A DNA stretch of 64,000 bases from Nitrospira sp. (GCA_005116745.1 SWDS01000010.1:614116-678115), one strand, 5' to 3'; counted from the first letter of the stretch, positions 8,574 through 17,515 are shown. The notes: generated by a model from the letters alone, not told the origin. Translations and numbers: made by a program.

Positions 8574-10448
8574 GTGGCGGACGACCGCAGCGAAATGGTC
8601 GCCATAGGTCATGCGGTGATTCCGACAGAACGACTCAATCATATCAGGCTTGTCACAGGGACGTGGATTCTATGCGTGCTGCTCCTTGCCGCGTGTGTCA
8701 AACCTCTTGAATTTCCCCCACTAGGGGACCCGTTGCCCGTCAGCGCCAAGCTGGACATTGCCACACCGATCAAAGACCTGACGATTCGCTACAGCGATTC
8801 CTGCGGACAGCTCCAGGAAATTCCGCTGGGCGATCGACTCCAGGAGGCCGTACGGGAAGGCCTTCGGCGAACGTTCAACACGACGGTTGACGGCGGCGCC
8901 GGCGATACCGCCCCACCTGATTATGTCATTCACGTTGATCTCGTCGATTCATCGTTCGACCTCAACAAGGAGGCCTTGTACGATCGGGCCCCTGCCGTCT
9001 TACACCTCAACGCCATCGCTCGCATCCACGATCGAAAGGGAGCGTTGCTCCGTCAGACGGACATCAAAATTGACCGCCAGGAACGGCTGCGACTTGAACA
9101 GCTCTCCAAGAACTGCAACTATCTGATCGACCCCTTCATCCGCGATACCGTCATCGATTTTGCGACACGTGTCTCGCTCGATGCCAGACAAGCCGTGACC
9201 GGCCAGGAAACCGCCTCCTCGACCGAGTTGAGTCCGATACCGGGGGGAAGCGTGGGCGCATCCTCGGCGTCACCATCACAGGCTCTTCGATTTAAGGCCA
9301 TGCTGCTCGACGAGAACAGTAATCTGATTCTTGAAGGAGGCGAGCATGTGCGGGTGCGTGTGGATATTATCAATGCGGGAACGAGAGTGATTGAGAGCGC
9401 CTCTGCTTCGCTCACCGGAACCCCGGTTGTCATCGAGCAATTCCCCGCCACGACACTGCCGATCCCGCCGCTCCAACCGGGCCAAACAAAATCGCTCGAG
9501 TTCATCGCGACCCTCCCCCCGACCAAGCAGGCACAACAGGCCGCGATCCATGTCACCGTCGCCGAATCGGGAGGAGCCGAGGCGCCGTCCCAAACCCTGT
9601 CGTTGACCATTCAGCCAGCCGGAATCGGCAACGACGGCGTCAACCAAATTCCCGCACCGGCGCCGGGCTTTCACCAGCCTCAGACCTACCTCGTCTCGAT
9701 CGGGGTCGGCGCCTATCGCGATCCCAAGCTCACGCCCCGCCGCTACGCCGCGACAGATGCGGAGACCGTCGCCGCTTATTTTCAGTCGGTCGGTGGCGTC
9801 CCCCCGTCCAACCTCCGGCTGTTGCACAACCAGAAGGCACTCCGCGCCGATATCCACGAAGCACTGTACGGCTGGCTCCCACAACATGCGGCCAAGGATG
9901 CCGTCGTGATCGTCTATTTTTCGGGACAGGCGATGGTCACGCCGTCCGGCGACATCTTGCTGACCCTGTATGACGGAAAGGCTGGGGACTCGACGCGACT
10001 TTACCCACTCACTGATCTGGAGTCCGCCTTCGCCAGACTCAAGGCCAAACAGATCATTTTCCTGTTTGACGGCATGGTCTCCAGACTGCGCGGCGATACC
10101 AAGGGGAAGCCCGCATCACCCCGCTGGGAACTTGGTGGAGGACATACGGTCGGACTGATCGGAGGCGAAGACATGACGAAGGGGCTGGAAGACGACCAAC
10201 ACCACCATGGCCTCTTCACCTACTACCTCTTGAAAGGGCTCCGAGGAGAGGCCGACACCAACCGCAACGGAACTGTCACATTCGGAGAACTCGCCGGCTA
10301 CGTGCGTCAGAAAGTCGCCTGGGCGGCAAAGACTCAATTCAATCAAGAGCAACGGCCCCTGCTGCTTCCCCCGCTCAAACCAGACGACCCAGCTGCCTCA
10401 CTCGTCCTGACCACACTTCCTTCGCTCACCTCTTCAGAAGCGCCCTAA
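8574..10448 (+). CDS. Lipoprotein with C-terminal caspase-like domain lacking catalytic dyad
   Basis: A 624-residue predicted lipoprotein (lipobox LLLAAC). The N-terminal third is unassigned, residues about 230-350 look like a beta-rich domain, and from about 372 a caspase-fold (peptidase C14) domain begins with YLVSIGVGAYRDPKL. The usual SGHG histidine is replaced (YFSGQ, Gln452) and the usual LDxC cysteine is replaced (LFDGM, Met501). It should therefore be a pseudo-enzyme. The end keeps the EF-hand-like ADTNRNGTVTFGEL typical of bacterial caspases. The start is GTG 8574 or ATG 8595; neither has a clear Shine-Dalgarno. It is convergent with a second caspase-like gene. Confidence 0.82.
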   Translation: MADDRSEMVAIGHAVIPTERLNHIRLVTGTWILCVLLLAACVKPLEFPPLGDPLPVSAKLDIATPIKDLTIRYSDSCGQLQEIPLGDRLQEAVREGLRRTFNTTVDGGAGDTAPPDYVIHVDLVDSSFDLNKEALYDRAPAVLHLNAIARIHDRKGALLRQTDIKIDRQERLRLEQLSKNCNYLIDPFIRDTVIDFATRVSLDARQAVTGQETASSTELSPIPGGSVGASSASPSQALRFKAMLLDENSNLILEGGEHVRVRVDIINAGTRVIESASASLTGTPVVIEQFPATTLPIPPLQPGQTKSLEFIATLPPTKQAQQAAIHVTVAESGGAEAPSQTLSLTIQPAGIGNDGVNQIPAPAPGFHQPQTYLVSIGVGAYRDPKLTPRRYAATDAETVAAYFQSVGGVPPSNLRLLHNQKALRADIHEALYGWLPQHAAKDAVVIVYFSGQAMVTPSGDILLTLYDGKAGDSTRLYPLTDLESAFARLKAKQIIFLFDGMVSRLRGDTKGKPASPRWELGGGHTVGLIGGEDMTKGLEDDQHHHGLFTYYLLKGLRGEADTNRNGTVTFGELAGYVRQKVAWAAKTQFNQEQRPLLLPPLKPDDPAASLVLTTLPSLTSSEAP

Positions 10449-10540
10449 CCCGCACAATCCCAGACGATTCCTCTGATACGTAGCTCAACCAACAGCGCTG
10501 CTCGCCGCCCGTATGAGTACGCGAGTCTTTTTGCAGCATG

Positions 10541-11938
10541 CTAAGGCACGGAAATGCGATCAGCTTGACTGACAGTGGCTTGGGCGCGAGGATCGGTGCC
10601 GCCGAGTTCCAAATACCGGCGAAAGGCCTCCACCGACTGAGCCTGATCATTGAGATGATCGGCATACAGTGCCCCCAATGCGAAGTACACATCCCGATAG
10701 GTGTTGTTCACAACCAAAGCTTGTCGGAGAGCCGCTTCAGCTTCCGCAAACTCGCCGCGTTTTTCGTGAATCAATCCCAGCGTATAAAACGAATCGGGGT
10801 TTCCCGGCGCATACTTTACTGCAAGGAGGCCGGTCGCCAAGGCCTCGTCGAGATTCGGCACCACTTCCAATCGAACATAACTCTTCAGCACGTACGCATT
10901 CCCATAGGTCGGATCGTAACTGATCGCGCGATCCAGTTGTTCTAAGGCTTCTTCTCCTGATTTCCCTTCCTGCAACAGCGCGAGGGCTCGTTCGTAGTGA
11001 GCCTTCGCCTCCCGTTGCCGCTCAGAAGGAGTCCGAGGACCGGCACCAAGCATAAACGCCGACCTCCGTCCTTCGACCAACGCCGTGTCTCCATCCCCCT
11101 CGATGCGGAGACTAGATGGACGTTGCGTACCATTGGAGGCCTCCTCAACCTGTCGCACCACATAGGTCCCCAACTCAGAAGCCATGAGCCAGCCGTTTCC
11201 GTCCAGATCGGCAGTACCAGACAGTCCGATCAATAGTGTCTGCACAAAACGACTACTTTTCTCAGCGCGAACAGCGGTCTCTCCTTTACCTGCTGCGCTG
11301 ATGACTTGGACCGCACGCCGATCCGTATCCGATTCTGGAGCCACACGCCCTTCCAATGACAGTCCCGATGGCTTAGTTGTTTCCCATCCGAATACCGGCG
11401 CATCGAGAATGAGGAGCGTGTGTTTGGAAGCCGACCGCCTCGTAAATTCTTTTAAGTGCTCAACCGTGATCGACTTCGTGGCATTGTTGACCGGCGCATC
11501 AAACGGCACGAGATACCCTCGATCGTACCCATCAGGATCCTGCATAGACCCAGCATGGCCCGTAAAGAACACAACGAGCCGATCCATGCGCCCAACTTTT
11601 CTCGGCAACAGGTCGTTGAACAACTGCTGCAGGCGTCGCGAGCTTGCATCCTTGTCGTAGAACTCGACCACCTCGTCGAACCCTAACCGCCGAAACGCCT
11701 CAGCCACCTTCTTGGCATCACTGATCGCTCCCGGGACAGGAGGAGCCAAAACGTAGTTCTCGATCCCAATAATGATCGCCCACGACTTGTAGTACAGGCC
11801 TTCCGGCTTGCCCGATTGAGCCTCAGCCGTCGACAGGGCGACGACTAAAAACAGCCCAAACACATGAACGCCCCGTACGAGCAGCCTCAAGAGCCCACGC
11901 AACAAGTACTTCTTCCTATAATGCTGTTCGCTGGTCAT
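10541..11938 (-). CDS. Secreted caspase-like protein with TPR repeats, catalytic Cys missing
   Basis: A 465-residue protein with a signal peptide ending near AEA-Q, a caspase-fold domain (about 50-270) and three to four TPR repeats (about 310-455). The domain starts SWAIIIGIENY and keeps the catalytic histidine (FFTGHAG, His128), but the LDAC cysteine position is proline (LILDAP, Pro181). It ends with the EF-hand-like ADLDGNGWLMASEL. It is probably non-proteolytic and may act as a periplasmic scaffold or peptide binder (inference). It faces the other caspase-like gene tail to tail across 92 bp. Confidence 0.85.
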   Translation of the reverse strand: MTSEQHYRKKYLLRGLLRLLVRGVHVFGLFLVVALSTAEAQSGKPEGLYYKSWAIIIGIENYVLAPPVPGAISDAKKVAEAFRRLGFDEVVEFYDKDASSRRLQQLFNDLLPRKVGRMDRLVVFFTGHAGSMQDPDGYDRGYLVPFDAPVNNATKSITVEHLKEFTRRSASKHTLLILDAPVFGWETTKPSGLSLEGRVAPESDTDRRAVQVISAAGKGETAVRAEKSSRFVQTLLIGLSGTADLDGNGWLMASELGTYVVRQVEEASNGTQRPSSLRIEGDGDTALVEGRRSAFMLGAGPRTPSERQREAKAHYERALALLQEGKSGEEALEQLDRAISYDPTYGNAYVLKSYVRLEVVPNLDEALATGLLAVKYAPGNPDSFYTLGLIHEKRGEFAEAEAALRQALVVNNTYRDVYFALGALYADHLNDQAQSVEAFRRYLELGGTDPRAQATVSQADRISVP

Positions 11939-12097
11939 CGAGTCAGCCTATCTCCGGCCTAGACAGGTGTCAAGAAACAGAATCGAGAGAAGCCTCTAGC
12001 AGGCTACGGAGCAACTGTATGGTTGCAGGCATCCCCGACTTTCTCCATAATTGCGCAGCCGATGATGGACCGTGCTGAGGAAGGAGACGCGACCGCC

Positions 12098-13987
12098 ATG
12101 AGCGAAAAGATTGAGACCCTGTTGAAGGAAAGTCGGACGTACCAGCCGACCGCTAAGACGATAGCCGAAGCCTATATCAAAGACTACGAGACCGAGTACA
12201 AACAATCCATCGCCGATCCTGAAGCGTTTTGGAACCGTGAAGCCAAGGAGCTGGAATGGTTTTCTCCTTGGGGCAAGGTCCTGGAGTGGAACTATCCATG
12301 GGCGAAATGGTTTGTCGGCGCACGATGCAACATCGCCTACAACTGTTTGGACCGCCACATGAAGACCTGGCGCAAGAACAAAGTGGCCCTGATCTGGGTG
12401 GGAGAAAACGATCAGGAACGCATCTTCACCTATGCTGAGCTGTACCGACAAGTGAACCGCTGCGCCAACGCCCTCAAAAAGCTTGGCATCGAGCAAGGCG
12501 ATCGTGTCACCATCTATTTACCGAAGATCCCCGAACAAGTCATCGCCATGCTGGCCTGCGCCAGAATCGGCGCGATCCACAGCGTCGTCTATTCAGGGTT
12601 CAGCGCCCCTGCCCTCGCCAACCGTATCAACGATGCCGAGGCCAAGCTGGTAATCACCGCAGATGTCGGGTTCGACCGCGGCAAGACCATCCAATTAAAG
12701 CCAGTGGTGGACGAGGCCATCAAAACCTGCCCGACGATCGACCATGTGGTGGTCGTACGCCGCGAGGTCCAGGGTCCAGCTCTTTCCGCCCCAAAGGAAA
12801 TTGACTGGAAAGAGTGGCTTGAATGTGAGCGACCAGTTTGTGAAGCAGCACAGCTGGATGCCGAAGCCCCGCTCTATATCCTCTACACGTCCGGGACAAC
12901 CGGGAAACCCAAGGGGGTCGTCCATGTCCATGGAGGGTACATGGTCGGCACCTATACCACGACGAAGTATGTGTTCGACCTGAAAGATGATGACGTGTAC
13001 TTCTGCGTGGCTGATCCAGGGTGGGTCACAGGCCACAGCTATATCGTCTATGGTCCACTGCTCAATGGCGCAACCATTCTGACTGCGGAAGGGAAACCAG
13101 ATTATCCCAATCCTGGGCGCTGGTGGGATCTCATCGAGCGGTATGGGGTCTCGATTTTCTATACGACGCCGACCGCGATCCGCCTGCTCATGCGCTACGG
13201 CGAAGATTGGCCGAAGAAATTTGATCTCTCGACGCTCCGTATCCTCGGGAGTGTTGGAGAACCGATCAATCCAGAAGCCTGGGAATGGTATCACCGCGTG
13301 ACGGGCGGGGACAAACCGATCATGGACACCTGGTGGCAGACAGAAACGGGATCGATCTTGATTACCCCACTTCCCACCGTGCCGCTGAAACCAGGCTCGG
13401 CCACGCGCCCATTTTTTGGCATTGAAGCCGATGTCGTCGATCGCGAGGGCAACAGCCTCCCCGCCAACGCCGGTGGCTTCGCCGTCATCAAGAAACCCTG
13501 GCCCTCCATGATGCGCACGATCTACAAAGATCCTGAGCGGTACAAGACCTATTGGAATACGATTCCCAACTGCTATACCGCCGGTGACATCTGCCACAAA
13601 GACGCAGATGGGTATATGTGGTTCATGGGTCGAGCAGATGACGTCATCAAGGTAGCGGGCAATCGGCTTGGAACCGCCGAAGTGGAAAGCGCGTTGGTCA
13701 GCCACCCTGCCGTTGCGGAGGCTGCCGTCATCGGCAAACCCCATAAGACGGTCGGTGAATCCATTAAGGCCTTTATCATTTTGAAGCAGGGAGAAGAGGA
13801 AAGTCCGGCACTGATCAAATCGATCAAAGATCAGGTCTTGAAAGAGCTGGGGAAAATCGGCGTGCCATCGGAAATTGACATTGTGTCGTCGCTACCAAAA
13901 ACTCGCTCCGGAAAAATCATGCGCCGTGTGCTGAAAGCGAAAGAACTCGGACAAGACCCAGGGGATATTTCAACCATCGAGGAGTGA
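12098..13987 (+). CDS. acs: Acetyl-CoA synthetase
   Basis: A 629-residue AMP-forming acetate-CoA ligase that activates acetate through acetyl-AMP. Visible motifs are the P-loop-like YTSGTTGKPKGV, the WWQTETG core, the hinge GRADDVIKVAGNRLG, and C-terminal KTRSGKIMRR, whose lysine is the usual acetylation switch. I chose ATG 12098 because GGAG lies about 11 bp upstream and MSEKIETLL matches family N-termini; the frame is open upstream to 12023. Its last 15 codons are duplicated at 15203-15250. Confidence 0.95.
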   Translation: MSEKIETLLKESRTYQPTAKTIAEAYIKDYETEYKQSIADPEAFWNREAKELEWFSPWGKVLEWNYPWAKWFVGARCNIAYNCLDRHMKTWRKNKVALIWVGENDQERIFTYAELYRQVNRCANALKKLGIEQGDRVTIYLPKIPEQVIAMLACARIGAIHSVVYSGFSAPALANRINDAEAKLVITADVGFDRGKTIQLKPVVDEAIKTCPTIDHVVVVRREVQGPALSAPKEIDWKEWLECERPVCEAAQLDAEAPLYILYTSGTTGKPKGVVHVHGGYMVGTYTTTKYVFDLKDDDVYFCVADPGWVTGHSYIVYGPLLNGATILTAEGKPDYPNPGRWWDLIERYGVSIFYTTPTAIRLLMRYGEDWPKKFDLSTLRILGSVGEPINPEAWEWYHRVTGGDKPIMDTWWQTETGSILITPLPTVPLKPGSATRPFFGIEADVVDREGNSLPANAGGFAVIKKPWPSMMRTIYKDPERYKTYWNTIPNCYTAGDICHKDADGYMWFMGRADDVIKVAGNRLGTAEVESALVSHPAVAEAAVIGKPHKTVGESIKAFIILKQGEEESPALIKSIKDQVLKELGKIGVPSEIDIVSSLPKTRSGKIMRRVLKAKELGQDPGDISTIEE

Positions 13988-14215
13988 CGGGATTGGGACG
14001 GGGCGGTCGAAAACCAGGGGAGCCGATCTATTTGCGACGGCACTTGATCGTGCTTGCCCTGGCAGTGGGTCTGCCCGTGGTGCTGTTGCAGCTCTACAAG
14101 ATCTACGTGGGCCCAGTGAGCTTCGGTGCGCAGATGGGATTTGGAATTCTCGTCTCAATCTTCGCCGGTATCATCCTCTACTACACCTACAGATCATCGG
14201 CACAGAATCAGCCGT
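13940..14215. repeat. Direct repeat, copy 1 (acs 3' end plus small membrane gene)
   Basis: This 276-bp block recurs at 15203-15478 with a constant offset of 1,263 bp and about 94% identity by eye; a central stretch of over 100 bp is identical. It covers the last 15 codons of acs and the complete small membrane gene. The copies diverge abruptly on both sides. Confidence 0.9.
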
Positions 14216-14217
14216 AG
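13993..14217 (+). CDS. Small two-helix membrane protein downstream of acs (copy 1)
   Basis: A 74-residue protein with two membrane helices (around LIVLALAVGLPVVLLQLY and MGFGILVSIFAGIILYYT). TTG 13993 has a GAGGAG 8 bp upstream; GTG 13984, which overlaps the acs stop, is the alternative. It follows acs directly and is probably co-transcribed. I recognise no named family. A near-identical copy lies at 15256-15480, differing mainly in the second helix and last residues. Confidence 0.75.
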   Translation: MGRGGRKPGEPIYLRRHLIVLALAVGLPVVLLQLYKIYVGPVSFGAQMGFGILVSIFAGIILYYTYRSSAQNQP

Positions 14218-14337
14218 AAAGCGTCTGGTTCTTCCCCAGGGGATGATGTAGAAAGCAATTTTCTTGTTTCAGACCAGCGAGAAGTTCGCCACCTTCCCCA
14301 CACCACCCACAGAGTATCAGAATAGACTGAGCTCACC

Positions 14338-14763
14338 TTAGTCCCAACACAGAAGATGAAAGGGCACCTCCCGCTGAATTGCCTGAAAGTCTGCGTGATT
14401 GGTCGTAATAACACTGGCCCCAATACTTCGGGCAGACAGGGCAATCAACACATCGAATGCCAGCTCGCGCACCTTGACGGCCTCATAGTGCTCGCGTCGC
14501 TTGAGTCGATTGAGGATTTCTGCGGCCTTCAGCCACTGTTGCTCAGTGGGCGTCAACACCTGGCACTGCCGACTCAATTCAAAGACAAACTTCCGTTCAG
14601 TAGCCGTTCGAACCCCCCGGAGTAATTCGTGGAGCACAACGGAAGAACAGCGGATAATGAAAGGAGATTGCAGCAAGCGAAACGTGAAGCGACCGGATCG
14701 GAAATTCTCAATGTAGATTGCGGTATCGAGCAGCGCGAACTTAGTGGTCTTCGTCGAATGCAT
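14338..14763 (-). CDS. vapC: VapC-type PIN-domain toxin
   Basis: A 141-residue PIN-domain ribonuclease. Acidic active-site residues are visible: D in FALLDTAIYI, E in VLHELLRG, D in AFDVLIALSA, and the TTNHADF block near the end. Such toxins usually cleave tRNA or rRNA and are neutralised by the antitoxin. It overlaps the 3' end of vapB by 23 bp, the usual antitoxin-first order. The module sits between the two copies of a 276-bp direct repeat. Confidence 0.9.
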   Translation of the reverse strand: MHSTKTTKFALLDTAIYIENFRSGRFTFRLLQSPFIIRCSSVVLHELLRGVRTATERKFVFELSRQCQVLTPTEQQWLKAAEILNRLKRREHYEAVKVRELAFDVLIALSARSIGASVITTNHADFQAIQREVPFHLLCWD

Positions 14764-14935
14764 CGGGCTTACCTACACCACTGTAGCGCTGAAGAATACG
14801 ATCGTGCACAGCCTTTTCAGTGACCAAATCCAACGCGCGCTGCAGCGTTTCACTCGTCGTCTTGGCGCCGAGTGCTTTTTGGGCTCGCCGCAATTGCGTG
14901 GGATCTAGCCTGGCGGAAACTTGGATAAGTGCCAT
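14741..14935 (-). CDS. vapB: VapB-type antitoxin
   Basis: A 64-residue antitoxin beginning MALIQVSARLDPTQ. Its N-terminal half suits a DNA-binding domain of the VapB type (AQKALGAKTTSETLQRAL) and its acidic C-terminus (DAFDEDH) suits toxin wrapping. ATG 14935 is preferred over 14956 because GAGGT lies 6-7 bp upstream. Inverted copies of TGTCNGAC surround the start and probably serve as the autoregulatory operator. Confidence 0.85.
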   Translation of the reverse strand: MALIQVSARLDPTQLRRAQKALGAKTTSETLQRALDLVTEKAVHDRILQRYSGVGKPDAFDEDH

Positions 14936-14977
14936 GTCTGACCTCTTGTCGGACAATGTACCAAATTCTGTCAGACA
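14935..14977. promoter_or_regulatory. Putative VapB operator repeats
   Basis: Related sequences TGTCTGACC (from 14935), TGTCGGACA (14947-14955) and TGTCAGACA (14969-14977) lie over and just upstream of the vapB start. The last two are 22 bp apart. Spaced near-palindromic repeats at this place are typical of toxin-antitoxin autoregulation. Confidence 0.45.
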
Positions 14978-15202
14978 TCGTCAAGGCGGTTACACCGTTC
15001 GCACTGGAGGCAGGTTGTGGGGGAATGAAAGGAACTGCCTTCTCAAGTCATACCGCAGCCGAGGCGTCACATCAAAATCAGGCCCAAAGGTGCGGCGCAG
15101 GGAAGAGAATACCGGCTGGCAATCATGTCTGAGCTGAGCAGTGAGAGCAGAACACACCGAATCGTTTCCATCATGCACGATACAAGATCCGACCCCAAGC
15201 TT

Positions 15203-15250
15203 AAAGAACTTGGGCAAAACCCAGGGGATATTTCAACCATTGAGGAGTGA
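15203..15250 (+). pseudogene. Remnant of the acs 3' end
   Basis: Fifteen codons reading KELGQNPGDISTIEE plus stop, matching the C-terminus of acs with one change (Asp to Asn). No acs sequence precedes it. Either a tandem duplication included only the tail, or a second acs copy was lost upstream. Confidence 0.8.
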
Positions 15251-15478
15251 CTGCATTGGGACGGGGCGGTCGAAAACCAGGAGAGCCGATCTATTTGCGA
15301 CGGCACTTGATCGTGCTTGCCCTGGCAGTGGGTCTGCCCGTGGTGCTGTTGCAGCTCTACAAGATCTACGTGGGCCCAGTGAGCTTCGGTGCGCAGATGG
15401 GATTTGGAATTCTCGTCTCAATCCTGGCCGGCATCGTCCTCTACTACACCTATCGATCATCCGCTCAGAACCAGCCGT
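15203..15478. repeat. Direct repeat, copy 2
   Basis: Second copy of the block at 13940-14215. It starts abruptly with AAAGAACTTGGGCAAAACCC, matching the tail of acs, and ends after the stop region of the small membrane gene. Most differences are silent or conservative, so both copies may be expressed. Confidence 0.9.
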
Positions 15479-15480
15479 AA
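15256..15480 (+). CDS. Small two-helix membrane protein (copy 2)
   Basis: A 74-residue near-duplicate of 13993-14217 with the same two membrane helices and the same C-terminus (SSAQNQP). TTG 15256 has GAGGAG 8 bp upstream; GTG 15247 is the alternative. There is no upstream acs gene to drive it, so any expression needs its own promoter or readthrough; none is evident. Confidence 0.7.
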   Translation: MGRGGRKPGEPIYLRRHLIVLALAVGLPVVLLQLYKIYVGPVSFGAQMGFGILVSILAGIVLYYTYRSSAQNQP

Positions 15481-15578
15481 GAGAAACTTGACTGTCGAAT
15501 CGGCCCTCGGGATGCCCAAAGAAAACTTGGCTGCCTGCTTCAATTCCTTGTCTTATTGAGTTCTTAACCTTGTTGTTG

Positions 15579-15606
15579 CGCATAATTGTGCGTTATATTA
15601 TACGCA
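15579..15606. promoter_or_regulatory. Putative operator of the Phd/RelE module
   Basis: Two overlapping inverted repeats lie 24-51 bp before the antitoxin start: CGCA-N6-TGCG (15579-15592) and TGCGT-N8-ACGCA (15589-15606). The AT-rich centre holds a plausible -10 element. The layout fits autorepression by the antitoxin. Confidence 0.5.
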
Positions 15607-15629
15607 TCACTCAAACCCTGAGGTAACCC

Positions 15630-15923
15630 ATGGCCGTAGCCTACAAGAAAGAAGAAATCCTCAGCGCATCTCGAGTCGCGCGCTCCTTTGGGAAAGTATT
15701 GACCGATCTGAAGGCTCAGCATCGGCGGCGGGTGGTCGTCCTCAAAAACAATCAAGTAGAAGCAGTGATTGTGCCGGTGGATGACTATGAAAAGATGGCA
15801 GAGGCGCTCGATCTCTTAGAGCACATGGAGATCCATAAAATTGTCACACGGCGGGCACGCAAGAAAGGGAAGAAACCCGTCCCACTGGAGGCGTTGCTGA
15901 AGGAGCAACGGCTTGCGGTATAG
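15630..15923 (+). CDS. Phd/YefM-family antitoxin
   Basis: A 97-residue antitoxin. The N-terminal SASRVARSFGKVLTDL and VVVLKNNQVEAVIVPVDDYEKM match the Phd/YefM DNA-binding fold, and the C-terminal basic region should contact the toxin. ATG 15630 has GAGGT upstream. The toxin frame begins before this gene ends. Phd/YefM antitoxins repress their own promoter, consistent with the inverted repeats upstream. Confidence 0.88.
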   Translation: MAVAYKKEEILSASRVARSFGKVLTDLKAQHRRRVVVLKNNQVEAVIVPVDDYEKMAEALDLLEHMEIHKIVTRRARKKGKKPVPLEALLKEQRLAV

Positions 15924-16224
15924 CGTCGTCCTGACTGCCTCAGCTGCCGAGGACTTCCGACATCTTGATGGATCGCTGAAAGAACCGGTTGCGAAGCAGC
16001 TCAAAAAACTCGAGACTTCACCACGCCTCGGCGAACATCTTGGCAATCGGGCAGGACTCGACCTCACCGGCTACTACAAACTCTACGCAGCGAAGAAATC
16101 CATCCGTATCGTGTATCGGATCATCGACCAAGAAGTCCTGGTGGAAGTCGTCGCCATTGGAAGGCGAGAATATCTCGCAGTCTATCAGGAAGCCCTCAAA
16201 CGGTTACAACACCGGAAACGATAG
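15913..16224 (+). CDS. RelE/ParE-family toxin
   Basis: A 103-residue RelE-fold toxin starting at TTG 15913, 11 bp inside the antitoxin gene. Diagnostic features are the AAEDFRHLD start helix, LTGYYKLYAAKKSIRIVYRI in the beta sheet and the final VEVVAIGRRE strand. RelE members cleave mRNA in the ribosome and ParE members poison gyrase; the arginine-rich strand and YR motif suggest RelE, but this is not certain. Confidence 0.87.
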   Translation: MRYSVVLTASAAEDFRHLDGSLKEPVAKQLKKLETSPRLGEHLGNRAGLDLTGYYKLYAAKKSIRIVYRIIDQEVLVEVVAIGRREYLAVYQEALKRLQHRKR

Positions 16225-16385
16225 GAAAGCTGTTCCTTCGAGACTTAATAGGGCGATCACGGTCTCTGCCTCATTGCCCAACCGCCTCTTGCATATCCAC
16301 GGCCTCTCGCATCTATCACGCTCGGCCACATCATGTGGTAAGCACAGAAGGCGCTTTCCTGCAGGATTCAGGATCGACCCCAATT

Positions 16386-17447
16386 TCAATTCTTCCTTTC
16401 ATGGCTCTCATATCGAGCAATGTGAGCTGAAAACTCTTGTAGCTCGTTAAGGCTGTCCGTGTCTGGTAGTGGAAAATCATCGCAGGGTAAGCCCTCCGTC
16501 ATCGGGTATACAAGCGATTCGCAAGATCGCCGGGGCCAACGTGATAAACGAGACCGCTCGAACGTGGTTTCAACAGTGTAGTGCAATGTTGGGGCGAAGG
16601 CAGACCACCGGTCATCCAGGCACGACCTCTGTTCAGTATCTATGATCTCAATGTGCTCCAACTTCCTATTACTCCGTGTCAGCCACGCTGAGCGTAGCAG
16701 CTCCACTGCATCCTTACCCGAAGCTGGGGCGCCATACCCAAAGATCGTCAAAGTAAAAGCCTCTGCGAATAAGGCTTTAGCTGCGTCCCAGCTTCGACGG
16801 ATATATAAACTACTCGAATAGTCCTTCCGCTCAATTGGATAGAGTAAAGGTACCTCTGTCAGTGTCTTGAGGCAATCTGGACAGTGTTCGCCTCGAGCAC
16901 CCCAGCGGTCGTTGGTCAGGCACATTCCGATACGGACATTGCCATGGAGAAAGAAAATTTCTGGCAGAGGTACCGCGACGCGGTTTCTCTGATAAGCGTC
17001 GAATAGGAACGGGTCCCAGTTGAATGTAAATACGGCGTCTGTTGGTCTTAGTGAGACCAGAAGACGGTCATAGAGAGTTGCCTGGCTTGGAAGCGAGAGC
17101 GCAGCAAAATAGGCGTCGATGCACCGTTCGATTTCTCTTATCAGCTTCGAGGGAGAACGCTCCAAGGCTAACCGGCCATAGATGGCCTCAAAGTTCGTTT
17201 CCTTCTCATACGTTCGACCCGCTTTCTCAACCAACGACTGCAATCCGACGATTTCAACCAGGTCAGTCATTAACGGTATCCGCCGGCCAGCGGCGTCGCC
17301 GCTCGGAAATGCCGCCCGGCTCGCGCCTGCGCCCAGTAGCACAACATGGGGGCCGAGGTCTCGGGGACCTTCTATCAGCTGCTGACTTGTCACAAACATC
17401 GGTGATACTGATTGTCGTTGACCCGCAGGAACTCTGGTGAAGCCCAA
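16386..17447 (-). CDS. SIR2-like NADase-type protein
   Basis: A 353-residue SIR2-like protein. The NAD-binding loop LLGAGASRAAFP (GAGAS at 39-43), FTFNWDPFLF with the conserved Asn143, and FFLHGN with the catalytic-type His168 are clear; IFGYGAPASGKDA follows. A Cys set (C176, C189, C192) may form a zinc knuckle. SIR2-like domains of this kind act as NAD-depleting effectors in several anti-phage systems (family knowledge). The frame opens at TTG 17447 and an ATG lies at 17399; neither has a good Shine-Dalgarno. The two-helix protein at 17516-17839 lies 68 bp upstream on the same strand. Confidence 0.78.
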   Translation of the reverse strand: MGFTRVPAGQRQSVSPMFVTSQQLIEGPRDLGPHVVLLGAGASRAAFPSGDAAGRRIPLMTDLVEIVGLQSLVEKAGRTYEKETNFEAIYGRLALERSPSKLIREIERCIDAYFAALSLPSQATLYDRLLVSLRPTDAVFTFNWDPFLFDAYQRNRVAVPLPEIFFLHGNVRIGMCLTNDRWGARGEHCPDCLKTLTEVPLLYPIERKDYSSSLYIRRSWDAAKALFAEAFTLTIFGYGAPASGKDAVELLRSAWLTRSNRKLEHIEIIDTEQRSCLDDRWSAFAPTLHYTVETTFERSRLSRWPRRSCESLVYPMTEGLPCDDFPLPDTDSLNELQEFSAHIARYESHERKN

Positions 17448-17515
17448 CGTTCTAACTCAGAAGCGTAGTGCTGGCCTGTCTGCGGAGAGTTCCTCGTGAA
17501 CGATTGGTTGGGCCT

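Noticed and set aside
12695-13744. Minus-strand open frame of 349 codons
   Set aside because: Antisense to acs, which is unambiguous.
15168-15183. Weak match to the shared operator (CCATC-N6-GATAC) before the second repeat copy
   Set aside because: The left half matches at only three of five bases, there is no partner site 22 bp away, and there is no -24/-12 element.
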